64,000 bases of DNA, from contig BCIA01000001.1 of the NCBI GenBank assembly GCA_001599815.1, positions 4,840,934-4,904,933 of the forward strand, written 5' to 3'. The notes beneath the pieces were generated by a model that had not been told where the DNA came from, did not search any database, and saw only the letters and a list, made by a program, of their open reading frames with translations. The stretch's first letter is position 1, and each line of letters begins with the position of its first letter. Origin of the DNA: Furcasterigmium furcatum (taxonomy: Eukaryota; Ascomycota; Sordariomycetes; Glomerellales; Plectosphaerellaceae). The translations under genes were made by a program, and so were the position numbers. This document shows, in pieces, positions 1 through 10,874 of this stretch.

Positions 1-2724
1 TTAGCAGATATGTTGGCAAGGGGCACTATACCTGAGCTACAATGTTGGTGGCCCATCCCATGACGAAGTAGGCTACGAAGCTCCCGATGGCCATGACGAA
101 GAACATGAGAGAGAAGAAGCTCCCTCGAGACACCATGCTATCCGACTGCTGCGCATCAAGGACGAATGCGAGTAGAATTGCTTGTCCCGGGAAAATGGCA
201 GCTATGGTGATGGATTGATTAGCGATCCGTAAGAAACACCATGACTGGATTACAAGATGAGACTCACCTCCCGCGACACATGTCAGGAGAATAAGGAAGT
301 ACCAGATCCTTAGCTCTGGTGTCAGGTACGCCATCTTGAGAACAGCCCGGATGAGGCCCAAGGGCTTCGCCAGGTCATGGTCCTCGCGATCTTTCAGATC
401 CCTGGCCACCCTGGACTCCCTCGTCGGGATTTTGCTCATCTCTTTGATGGGCACGGAGTCAGAATCCTCATCTTCTTGGTCAGAAGACGTGGCCGAGGGT
501 GTTTCGTCCTTGCCTGGCCCAAGACTCTGAGCTCTGACCAGCTTCTCGTAGATCCCGCCCTGACGTGAGAGCTGTTCATGGGTTCCCTGCTCTGCGATGC
601 GCCCATGAGACATGACAACGATGTTGTCTGCGCCTTGGATGGTTGCGAGCTTATGCGCGATGGTGATGGTCGTCCTGTTCTTCGATGCGTTATCCAGGGC
701 TCGCTGAACGACACCCTCAGCATGCGGATCCAGAGCACTTGTTGCTTCGTCCAGGAGCAGAATCTTGGGTTTCGATATGATGCTCCGTGCGATGGCAATT
801 CTCTGCTTCTGGCCTCCCGAGAGAAGGCCGCCCCGTTGGCCGATAGATGTGTCGTAGCCCTGAGACAACTCGACGATAAAGTCATGTGCGAACGAGAGCT
901 TAGCGGCATCTTCCACACGCCTTCTCTTCTCATCGATTGGAGAGTCCTCCCAGGGCGTGCCGATGAGACCGTTGGCAATGTTCTCGTACACTGTTCCGTT
1001 AAACAGTACAGGCTCCTGTGATGGCTCAAGTCAGCTAACTGCTTAAGCTCACATTTGGCCAGAAGCCCACGTCCCTTGGGACCATGGTCAGTTCACTCCT
1101 CACCTGCTGCACGAGACGAATATTGGTCCTCAGCCACTGCAGGCTGAGGTCCTGGATGTTCATTCCGTCGAGAGTGATCGTCCCCGAGCCGGGGTCATAC
1201 CAACGCTCGAGGAGTCCGACAATTGTACTTTTGCCAGATCCGCTGGGGCCCTGCTTGGGTCAGTCATGATTTCAGACAAAGCGGCGTCTGTTTCTCGAAG
1301 TCTGAACTTACGACCAAGGCGGTAACTTTTCCCGCTGGGACATTCAAGGAGAAGTCCTCGAGGACAGTAACATCGGGTCGACTGGGGTAGCTGAAGTTCA
1401 CAGCTTCGATGCTAATGGTTCCAGATACACTGCTGGGCCTCTCGCCTCCGTCGTTGAAGGGGTTGATGGCGGATTTCCGGTCGATCAAGGAGAACAGCTC
1501 GGCCGCCGCCGAAGCGGCACGGCCGAAGACAACCATGTGCGGAGCAATCGACGTGATTGTCATCGAGGCAATTATAATAGAAAAAACGACGCTGCCTTTG
1601 TGTTAACTCGCCATTCATCCCTCTCTCGGTAGGGGAACTTACGTGAAAATGATGCCCATATCAGAAACCTCGCCCCGGTCAACCATCATGATTCCCTGCC
1701 AGAAGGCCAGGGCAATACCTGCGTAGACGAAAAAGTATTCAGCCCCAAACAGAATGCCGTACAGAAGGTTCTTCTTCATGCCCTGCTTATATGCACTATC
1801 GAGGTAGTCATTTTTGTATTTGGCGACGAGGCGACGCCGCAGGCTGAAAGCCTGAACGGCGCGGACGCCGGCCAGAATGCTCTCGGCATAGCTACCAGCT
1901 TGGCCGTATATATTCAGAATTCCGGACTCTACCTTGACGTCGAGCGTAGAAACACCGCCGATGACAAGGAGAATGGCTGGGATGATGCTCGAGACAATTA
2001 ATGTCAGCTTCCACTGAGTGACGAAGGCGATGATGAAAGCTGCGATGAACGTGGCGACAGCTTGAATGAATAGCCCCAGCTTCTCTGCCGTGCCTGATTG
2101 AATGAGCTTTCCGTTCGAGGTGGCTTGCATTGCGATCGACCCGTTCTCTCCTTGATCGAAGTACGCGATCTCCTGGCTGAAGGCAGCCCGGAGATAGCTG
2201 TAGCGAAGGTTGCGCGCAAGTCTGTGGGAAACATATGTGAAGAGAGATGCGTAGATGTAGGTACCAACGAATCTCGCGATTCCGATGTACACAAAGTAGA
2301 GCCTTCGCATGTCAGCAGGTCCGAGCAGGCACAAGTTCGAGGGGACTCACGCAGATGTGCCAACGCGGGACATGAAAGCATCAGAAGAGCCATTATCGGA
2401 AATTGGCTCGTTCAGCAGTGTGACGAAACTGCCTAGGACGACGTTTACGAGTGCGAGGGCCACACCGGAAGCGATGGCCGCGAGCACAGCCAGAGCCCCG
2501 AGGACGTATAGTGTAGGGTCGCCGTAGGAGAAGACTCTCTGCAGGACGTGTCAGCTTTTGGCTCACTATGCCAGGGATCGACGGCTTAAAAGTCTTAAGA
2601 AAGTTTCACTCACGAGATATGATCGAAATTCTGACCGCGTTTGAGCCTCGCTCTGGTCATCTTCCTCGACCCGGGGGCCTTGTGAAGGGCCCGATTTCTC
2701 GCCCGCAGCTGGCGGAGGCTCCAT
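1..2724 (-). CDS. ABCB-type multidrug (MDR/Pmd1-like) ABC transporter, N-terminal part, cut by window edge
   Basis: ATP-driven full-size exporter of the plasma membrane, TMD1-NBD1-TMD2-NBD2 type; only the first about 768 residues are here. Exons read: 2724-2614, 2538-2351, 2302-1643, 1591-1312, 1250-1104, 1015-268, 201-32, then a donor at 31 whose intron leaves the window. The start is the first ATG after an in-frame stop. TMD1 spans roughly residues 45-340. NBD1 has Walker A GPSGSGKST, Q-loop VQQEPV, signature LLSGGQKQR, Walker B ILLLDEATSALD and H-loop IAHKL, so this half looks catalytically intact. An acidic Ser-rich linker follows (about 630-670), and TMD2 begins in the last two exons. 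It is divergently paired with a Zn2Cys6 regulator across a 660-bp promoter, which suggests local control of the pump (inference). Substrate cannot be told from sequence. Confidence 0.93.
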
Positions 2725-3384
2725 CTCTTGAACTTCAGATCACAGGAGGTCGTTCTTTGTGATGACAAGGAATAGGAATTATCTGGCGAGTTACCAGGAA
2801 AAACCGAAAAGGGGTAATTAACTGCCTCCCAAATGCCGTTGATGCTGAGAATGTAGAGAGTCGAAACCCCAAGACCGCGCAAGTCGAACTTATACCGCAG
2901 CCTCAGTGAACCCAACACGAGCACAGTGATCGGAGCTCCCGGGAGGCAAAAATCCCATCGCGAAGGTCCTCCGATGGAACGTCATGGCGATGCCGTTGCC
3001 AAGGCGGGCCTTCTTGCTTGAATGCGGACTGCGGAGCCTCCGAGGTCCGGAGTGCCCCGGGCCAACCAGTATACTGGTTGAAGGGCACCCAAGATTCAGG
3101 TCGATGTGTAGTAGGGAAACGCTTAGTCGAGTCTACTTTGAGCCTTATTAACCGACTTGTATGCAGAGCATCAAAGCCCAACTTTGACTGAGAGAAGTCG
3201 TCATCGGTACGGAAGCGGTCCGGAGCGTCGGAGGTTCGGAGGCTCCGGAGTCCGACTCGCCCGCACCGTCAGGTTCTCTCTGGTCGTGCGTTTCTCTCCC
3301 TCCATCTCATCCGAGTCTTCTTCCCTTTGGATCCCCGGATCATGCGAAACTCCGAACAGCTTGCCGAGCTCATGAGATCCTGCA
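2725..3384. promoter_or_regulatory. Shared divergent promoter of ABC transporter and Zn2Cys6 regulator
   Basis: 660 bp between the two start codons. It holds two clusters of CGG/CCG triplets, the half-site bound by Zn2Cys6 dimers. Cluster A (about 3025-3052) contains CGG-N5-CCG at 3032-3042 and another CGGAG at 3048. Cluster B (about 3216-3254) contains CGGAG starting at 3221, 3229, 3237 and 3246, and CGG-N5-CCG at 3237-3247. A 12-bp word, CGGAGCCTCCGA, occurs in A and in reverse complement in B. A perfect 18-bp palindrome lies between the clusters. Binding by the neighbouring regulator is inferred. Confidence 0.6.
3063..3080. repeat. Perfect 18-bp palindrome in the divergent promoter
   Basis: CAACCAGTATACTGGTTG reads identically on both strands with no spacer. 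It sits near the middle of the intergenic region, about 340 bp from the transporter start and 320 bp from the regulator start. A dimeric regulator site is the simplest reading. It does not match the CGG half-site, so a different factor may bind it. Confidence 0.6.
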
Positions 3385-6064
3385 ATGGCTGACACAGCTC
3401 AGGATTCCCATGGTCAGGGTGCTGACCAACCGATGGATGACGAGCCCGGTACCAACACCCCTGCGCACGATGTACCGGATGGGTTGTTAGCCGTGAGTGC
3501 TTCTAGGGCTCGTGCCTGATTGTCTAAGCTGGTGTACTGACTTCAAGGGGTCAAGTGTGACCGCTGTCGCCGGAGAAAGGTGAGTCCAAGTGCAGACCCC
3601 CAGACCACACTTCTTCGACCCGACTTGCCAACACGCTCGTGACTTAGGTCAAATGCGGACGCGGCTTGCCTTGTCGCCAGTGCGATGCAGCAGGGGCGAC
3701 ATGTACCTATGATCTTGGCTACAAGCCGAGAGTCCGGCGGCAGAGGGCCATGATATCGAATGACCTGTAAGTAAGACCCCGAAGCTAGTTCTGTCCACCA
3801 AGCTGACTAGATCGCCCAAACACCAACAGGGAAGCCAACGTGGAACGCATATCAAAGACCGTCGACGAGCTGAAAGGCATGGTCGAAGAACTGAACCTTC
3901 GCCAGTCTGGGCTCGCCACGACCTCGCCCCCGACTGCGCAGGAGAATCAGTCTCGAGGCCAGCGACCAGGCCCATCAATGACCACGGCGCAGCCCTCTCC
4001 AGCATCAGTCTATACAACCGGCTCAACTTCAGCTTCAGCTTCAGCTCCTGATCCAGCATCGCAGATCGAGTACGAAGGCGAATCGTCTCTGTTCGCCCAC
4101 GCCCTCTTTGCCACAGCCTTCGTCCAGAATGCAGTCGGGAGCAGTTCATCTTTCGAGATCTCGACTGGGATGGGACCTGTTATGCACACGCTGAGCAGTA
4201 TTGCCGCCTCCCAAAAGCAAACGGCGGAGGCCGTTGATGTGCTATTTCCCTACGCCCGGCCGTTGCAGGACGGGAGGAAGCCGCAGGATTTCACTACGCC
4301 TCCAACCGAGAAGGTGTTCGCGTGTCTCCGCATGGCACAAGGCGAGTGACACCTACCGCCGGTCCAGTGAAATCCCTTGCTGACGGTTAATAGAATCCCA
4401 CGAGATCCAGGCGTACTGGCTGCCAGAATTCGAGTCTCTGGGCCACTTCACCGAGTATGTCATCAGGGTCTGCTCCCCGGGCCCAAAGTCAGAAGCAGAA
4501 CTTATCATCGTCAACGCTGGCCTCTACTGGCTTTTTCTCGAGTGCGCTAGCATCATCGACGACGAGGATGTTATGCTTGACTATAACGCACAGGCTTCGC
4601 TGTGCCGTGCGAATCTGGAGACGTTGCTGGCTCATCTCGGCTTCCATGTGCCCACGACCCTTGACTATGTTTATGCCCTCAGTATGGCGGTAAGTGCTTG
4701 CACAGAGTTTTCCGACCAACTCATGACTTCAAGTTGGTTGCTGACAACGTAACCAGGCGACCTACTGCCTCCAGACGCTCAAAACGTCCGCTGGCTGGGG
4801 CTTCGTCGTAACGGCATCCCTCTGCAGCCAAGCTCTTGGGCTGCACAGTGCTGTCTCTCTTCACCCGGAGTCTGTAGAGCAGAGAAAGCGGAAGACTCGG
4901 CTGTTTTGGGCCGTGTATGGCACTGAGAAGCCCTTGGCCTTGCGCATTGGGAGATCGTCGACTTTCCGTGACAACGATATCACGATCCCGAGACTCGAAC
5001 AACCGCAGGGCCCTGATTCATTGATGAGAAAGACATTGCCAATCTGGGTCGAGATAGCTTGCCTTCAGGGCCGGGTGTACGATGAAATCTACTGTCCTGG
5101 CGCGTTCATGCAACCAGAGCATGTTCGACACGCGCGCGCTCATGACCTGATCTCCGCCGTCACCGCAGTCATGGAGGCTGAAGCTGCGCTTGAGGTAAGT
5201 ATATGGTGCCGAGGATCGTCTGGTTGAACACACACCGAGCTGACGATGAACCAGCGGGAGGTTGATGCGCATTGTGCCACGAAACCTCCTCCAGTATCAC
5301 ATCGACTCCTCTGGGGCGCGGACCGCATCACCAACTACTCCATGTTGACTCTCATTTACCGCAGTCTCCCCCCGCCTGACCCTTCCAAGTCATCCTTCCG
5401 GGTCGAGTGCGTTGACACAGCGCGGAAAGCCTTGGAAGAGCACAAGAAATGCCTGGCTTTGCTGTCACCGGTGCCTAGGCAGGCGGAATTTCTCGGGCTC
5501 TTCGTCGACTGGTTTGTGACACTGCAACGAGCTGTTCATTGTTCCTGGTCACTGACCTGATATTCCAGGGCGCTGATGCAGATGCCTTTCATTCCATACA
5601 CTATCTTGTTCTGCCATGTCATCGAGTCTTCAAGCACCGCGGATCTGGCCGCCCTGGGCAGCTTCCTGGAAACAATCGAAGGCCCGCATTTTTCGATACG
5701 GCATGCGTCTGCGAAGAATCAACTCCGCTTCTTCCAGGTTCTTCACGGCGTAGCTGTGAAATACGTCGCCTTGAAAGAGAGTAGTCTTGGTGTGACGGGA
5801 CAGGGACTCGGTGGTCCAAGTTCCGGCACAGGAGACCATCAGGTCCGTGGCCCCATTGATGGATATCCATCTGGCCAACCGGCGCATGGAGAAGTATCGG
5901 CGTCTCAGGATCTTCTGGGATCAAACTTTGACCCTTTGGGGTCTCTACCCGGTGAAGACCAATTCATGACGAATCTTGGGCTCCAGGTGGACTCATCCGG
6001 AGGCATGCTCGCGAGCTGGTTTTCGAGCAACCAACAGCTGATGAGGATGTTGGAAAACGCATAA
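3385..6064 (+). CDS. Zn2Cys6 fungal-specific transcription factor
   Basis: Nuclear DNA-binding regulator, 749 residues. Exons: 3385-3492, 3556-3579, 3648-3766, 3830-4341, 4394-4689, 4757-5194, 5255-5511, 5569-6064; phases close to exactly 750 codons. The zinc cluster (residues 37-63) matches CX2CX6CX5CX2CX6C in full and is split by an intron, its first eight residues being a 24-nt exon. A Ser/Ala repeat follows around residue 145. The middle-homology (Fungal_trans) region spans roughly 260-520, including the RLFWAVYGTEKPLALRIG stretch typical of the family. The fourth intron (4342-4393) uses a GC donor. The intron after 5511 uses GTTTGT. Divergent with the ABC transporter, so it is a candidate pathway-specific or drug-response regulator of it (inference). 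Stop lies 121 bp from the convergent neighbour's stop. Confidence 0.92.
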
Positions 6065-6185
6065 CACCCCGGAACGAAAACATCCCAGACATAGACTCCA
6101 GGGGAAAAAAGCAGCCTGCGCGAGGATGGCATGGGAGCTGCGATGGTCATCTAATGTGGTACCCCTGCAAACATGGCCCTGAGAC

Positions 6186-8072
6186 TCAATCGTCGCTGAG
6201 GATGTCAAAGGGGTTTGCGGACTGCTTGCGGTTGCTTTGGGATGCGTTGCCTCCCTTTCCACTCCTCCTTCGTTTCTTGCGACCGCTGTCCTGTTGATTG
6301 TCGTCGTTGGACCGCCTCGCCGGTGCTGGCGACAGATCTGACACATGGATGCCCAGTACGGAGGCCACATGATCAAGTTGCTTGTCTCTTTTGAGGCTGT
6401 CCAGAAGACTTGTCAGGGAGGCAACTGTAGGGTACTCCGTGAGGTCGGGAAGCTCATTCAAGTGGCTTTCCAGGCGCCCTAGGATATCCGTTGCTCGTTC
6501 TTTCGTTGCCTGGCTGGCTAAGACGACTCGGGTGATCTGCGAGAGTAGACGAAGGGAATAACATGTCGCGTGAACTTGGGCGACCAGATGGATGGTAGCC
6601 CAAGACACACGGCCAGAATCTGTTCCACCTTGAAAGAAACTCCGTACGCTGGCGAGGGAAGTGGGATACTTGTCTTCTGCCTCAGATGCCACCATGTCCT
6701 GATACAGAGCAAGACAGAAGAAGCGTCTGTCGCGGTCCTCAAACTCGCCATAAACGTGGCCTAATGACTGGAGTAAGGTGACTGCAAGTTCTTTCGTAGC
6801 TGGGCCTCGAAGAAGATCGACTTTTCTCCCCTTGTTGGCCAACGACTGGATTCGCCGAAACTCCCGGACGCATGTCCATGATGGGTCGGGGTAAGCCTCT
6901 TGTAGGAGGCTGTAGGCCAACTGCCTGATATCTGTGCTGCTGTCCCAAGCGCTGGCCTTGGCTGGGCAGTCAAAAAGAAGTGGAAGAAACACATGTGGTG
7001 CGCTGTTGCCGGGATGGGACTTGGCGATTGCTGTTGGAAAAGACTGCTTCATATAGCCATCAGACTGAAGTACTACTTCAGATATTCTCGGGTCAAGGAT
7101 TTGGCCATCACGGCCCGAGAAGATGATTGCCTCTGGTAACGCCTGCTTTCGGAGGGGCTGATACGGCCTAGAGAACTCTGCAAAGGCCTTGGGACTTTTT
7201 GCTGGTCGTTGGCATTTGTCAACAATCTGGGATAAGGACCATTGTGGGTTGTTGAATAGCTCAAAGCCAAATCGCATCATGCCGCCGTTCGTTGGCGGGA
7301 TACCCAGTCGTTGGGCTATATCCGGAGGTGAATACCTCGGTGTCAACAGGACTGGCATCTCCTTTTTGTCGGAGATGGTTGGCGGAGCTGGCGACAGTAC
7401 GTCAATGCTCTGGAAAAGGATGACAGACCCAGAATCCAAGTCGTGGAGCAGAAGATCCGAGTCAGAGGTGATGACACATCCACCATGTTCAAGCACATGC
7501 TGTGCACAGTAGACATCCGCCTCTCCTGGCACCAGGCGTACAAGACTACCAAATCGAGGCGAAGAGCGTAGACAGTCGATGACAGCAGGGACAAGAAACG
7601 CGGCCGTATGAACAGGTTCTTGGCGCCAGTCTGAAGCCTTCCGGAAGCCCCCCGGGTCGCTGTCTGCTTCGGAGACGAATCTCTCGGGACAGGATGCCGA
7701 GTGGGCAGCGTGGAGATGCTGGAGCTTCAGGGACATCTTGAGAAGTCTGTCCATGCGGACATCCCTCTTGGCCGGGGGAAGAAACCCGTCAAAGTAAATT
7801 GCTTCACTGCATTATGCTTGTTAGCCTGCCAGTCGCGGGACATGTAGAGGCGGAGGTGGGTACATCTGCACCCCATGGTCAGAAAGATCCTCGAGCCATG
7901 CAATTGCTGTCTGAGCCAGGAGTTTGTGGGATGGCTGGGCTTCTTTGCTCTTGGAACAGAGATGCCAGATGTGATATGCCAAGGAAGGGCCATCTAAGAC
8001 GGCTCGCGTGCCAAGGAGAGGCGTGTCAACGCCATAAGGCTGCAAGTGGGTGATCAGGTGAGGAATACCCAT
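6186..8072 (-). CDS. Asteroid-type XPG/FEN1-superfamily protein
   Basis: 609 residues, two exons: 8072-7864 and 7806-6186. The donor within GTACCC and acceptor ATGCAG join as HGVQ-IEAIYFDGFLPPAKR, which restores a conserved Asteroid segment. The N-terminal MGIPHLITHL and AVLDGPSLAYHIW match the XPG N domain with its first acidic residue. GEADVYCAQHVL and VITSDSDLLLHD match the XPG-I acidic motifs, so a flap-nuclease-like active site looks present. The C-terminal half is fungal-specific and mostly helical, ending in a basic RKKRRRSGKGG stretch that could be a nuclear signal. Role in fungi is not established; possible structure-specific nuclease or RNA-associated scaffold (compare yeast Mkt1, related fold). 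Shares a 390-bp divergent promoter with the PRPP synthetase gene. Confidence 0.85.
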
Positions 8073-8462
8073 AGTCCATAATATAGAGAGAGAGAGTGTG
8101 TGAATGCTTCTGGTGAAGTGGTTTCGGTCGCCCCCTGAGAAACTGAGGACTGTTTGCTCTACAAGGATCGGAAGTCATTCTGCGGAGCGATGCACAAATC
8201 GTGTATTGGTGCAGCTAATGGGGCACAGTGCGACTCCGTCCAACGGGCGGCCAGGCACAGCTGACGTCACTGCCTGTCTCACAGTTTCGCAAGACCCAGA
8301 CACTGTACTACCCCACTCCTTCCTGTCCGTTCCGAATGGACCCTTCAGCTCAATTTTTATTCCTGTCGTCGGAGCTTTACCGAGACTTCCCTTTTGCTCC
8401 TCTCTCAGCTTCCCCCAAAGAGTCTGCAACGTCCGGCCACACGCCCCCTCAATCCTCTCACG
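8073..8462. promoter_or_regulatory. Divergent promoter, Asteroid-like gene and PRPP synthetase, with a CRE site
   Basis: 390 bp between start codons. A GA/GT simple repeat lies at about 8086-8101, next to the Asteroid start. A perfect palindromic TGACGTCA (8262-8269) is a consensus cAMP-response/Atf-type bZIP site, about 195 bp from both starts. No other clear element seen. Confidence 0.45.
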
Positions 8463-10166
8463 ATGCGCGGCACCTTAATCTTCGCTGGCAGCTCCTGCCC
8501 AGTGCTGACGGGCCAGATTTGTGAGAACTTGGGCATGCGTCCTGCCGAGGCCGAGCTCACCCAATTTTCCAATGTAAGCTGAAGCTGCGACGCTCCATTG
8601 CTACACCCCACGGCAATGTCTTGCCATTGAGTGCTTCATGCACTCCCGGCGGCCGATGCGGCTGCTGGCGTGGTGCTCGCAAGCTGTCATGGCATCTTGT
8701 CGGGTCTGACTAACCACCAAAAAAGGGCGAGACCAGCGTGCGGATTCTCACCAGCGTGCGAGAGAAGGACGTCTTCATCGTCCAGTCCGGGAGCCCCAAG
8801 GTCAATGATACCATCATGGAGCTGCTCATCATGATCTCCGCATGCAAGGGCGGCTCTGCAAATAAGGTCACAGGTGAGCTCCGAACCGACGCCCCGGCAA
8901 GGCGGCCGACTCGAGTGGCTAACATGCTTGCCTGCAGCTGTTCTTCCGTACTTCCCCTACAGCCGACAATCGAAGAAGAAGTCGCACCGAGGAGCCATTA
9001 CCGCCAGGATGCTGGCCAACCTCCTGACTATGGCCGGTATCAAGCACGTCATCACCGTCGACCTGCACGCCTCCCAGATGCAAGGCTTCTTCAAGTGCCC
9101 CGTCGACAACCTGCACGCAGAACCGCTCATCGCACGTTGGATTCGAAACAACGTTTTCAACTGGCGGGAAGCGGTTGTCGTCTCCAAGAACGCCGGTGGC
9201 ACAAAGCGTGTCACCTCCCTCGCCGATGCCTTGAAGCTCAACTTCGGCATGGTAACCACGGAGAGGAAGAAGCGGGGTGTCAACTTGACGGGCAGCGTCA
9301 TCATGAACCCTCTTGACGGCGCTTATGCCAGACAAACTCCTCTGGAAACGTCAGCCACGCCAAAGCCTGCGCCCGAGCCGCCAAAGCAAGAAGAACAAGA
9401 CCAGGGGGCAACCCACACGCCCACCCGACAGCCCAGGGTCAGGGCAAATACCCAAGGCTCCCCACAACGTCTCCACGGCGGCGCACGAAAGCGCGATGTC
9501 AGCGGCCGGCCGACTACACCGAAGCAAGGCTCCAACGCCGACGAGACTGACGAGAGCGATTACGATGACGGCCGTGCGCATGAGGTCACACAGGGTCGCT
9601 TGGTCCAGGGCCATATTGTGGACGACGATTACGCATCGCCAGCCACATCCGTTGCCGACGGGAGCGTCCGGGAAGAGCCTGACCCCATGACCATGTCTCA
9701 TGCCTCGTCGTTCTTTGCACCTGCGCCCCATGCCCTCGGCGGTTCCGGCGACGCTACCAACGAGTCTGACGAGGAGGAGGACACTTTAAAAGACCCAAAG
9801 GTCGAGCACACCATCACCCTCGTCGGCGACGTGAAGAACAGGACGGTCTTCATCGTCGATGACATGATCGACAAGCCTCAATCCTGGATCGCCGCGGCTG
9901 AAACCGTGGTGAAGAAGGGCCGGGCAAAGAAGGTCTACTGTATCGCCACCCACGGCGTTTTCGGCGGCGACTGCTTGGAGCAGATGCAGGCATGCGAGTG
10001 CATCGACACCATCGTCGTCACCAACAGCTTCCCCATCCAGCAAGAGCGCGTCAAGCCCATTAGCAAACTCGTCGTGCTCGACCTGTCCTTCCTTCTGGCC
10101 GAAGCGATCCGCCGCAACCATTACGGCGAGTCGATTTCCCCTCTGTATCAACACATGTTGGACTGA
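8463..10166 (+). CDS. Ribose-phosphate pyrophosphokinase (PRPP synthetase), Prs1/Prs5-like subunit
   Basis: Makes or helps make phosphoribosyl pyrophosphate from ribose-5-phosphate and ATP for purine, pyrimidine, His, Trp and NAD synthesis; cytosolic. 495 residues from exons 8463-8573, 8726-8873 and 8938-10166. The N domain is well conserved: FSNGETSVRI, QSGSPKVNDTIMELL, SHRGAITARMLANLL, DLHASQMQGFF and VVSKNAGGTKRV. Between about residues 211 and 373 lies a low-complexity acidic and Thr/Pro-rich insertion of about 160 residues. The C-terminal PRPP loop reads VDDMIDKPQS (about 393-402) rather than DDMADTCGT, as in the yeast Prs1/Prs5 insertion-bearing type known to work in hetero-oligomers. 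It is therefore probably a regulatory or partner subunit rather than a stand-alone enzyme (inference). Its length is close to yeast Prs5. Confidence 0.92.
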
Positions 10167-10874
10167 TAGAATGCCACCATGATTCTCGACCACGGGCGGC
10201 TACTACTCCACAAATTTGCTTTTTCACACCCGGCGGCATTCTAGCGAGGCGTATGGCGGATGTTTTTCAGACTGGCGGTATGACACCGGCGCGTGGCTGA
10301 CACAGGACCAGAAGATATCTAGAGATGAAATCATGAAGCAATATTCACACCGCCCTCGGCGCCCTCGGGCGTGCGATGTGTCGTGATGCGGAGGCTTCCG
10401 AGCGTTGCCCCCTATTTCACCCCCTTTTGAATGACACTCTGTGTCATACCCAGCGGTTGCTCTCTTCGGGGAGCCAGGGCCTGATTCAACCCAGAATGCG
10501 CTCTGAACGGAACGTTGGAAGAATGGAATTCGAACCTAGAAAAGCACCTCGCTCTGACCTTCTGGTCCCGGCCTTCGGGCTTGAGATGGGCGAGGGGCCA
10601 GAGAACCTTTCCGGTTCAGGTTTCGGACACCTCATGCCGTGAACTTGCCTACTTGTTGAACGAATCTCATACCAGTCCATTCCATGCAGTAACGTGAAAC
10701 TTCCGTAATAATACATTTTTCCCCCTCCTTGTATCTCCCGTTCCCCTCGGGAAATCATCAACTCGTGTCATATCATCGACCTGAACCCTCCTTTTTCTCA
10801 TGACCACATCCAACCTCTGATATCCGCCAGATCATCGCAACGCCGAGGAAATCGCAACACACGAGTTCGCACGA
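10167..10874. other. Convergent intergenic region
   Basis: 3' ends of the PRPP synthetase gene (plus) and the nucleotidyltransferase gene (minus) face each other here. Only short, unconvincing reading frames; no tRNA-like fold or mobile-element ends seen. Confidence 0.5.

Noticed and set aside
8084..8103. GA/GT simple repeat before the Asteroid-like gene
   Set aside because: Short microsatellite with no sign of function beyond a promoter purine tract.
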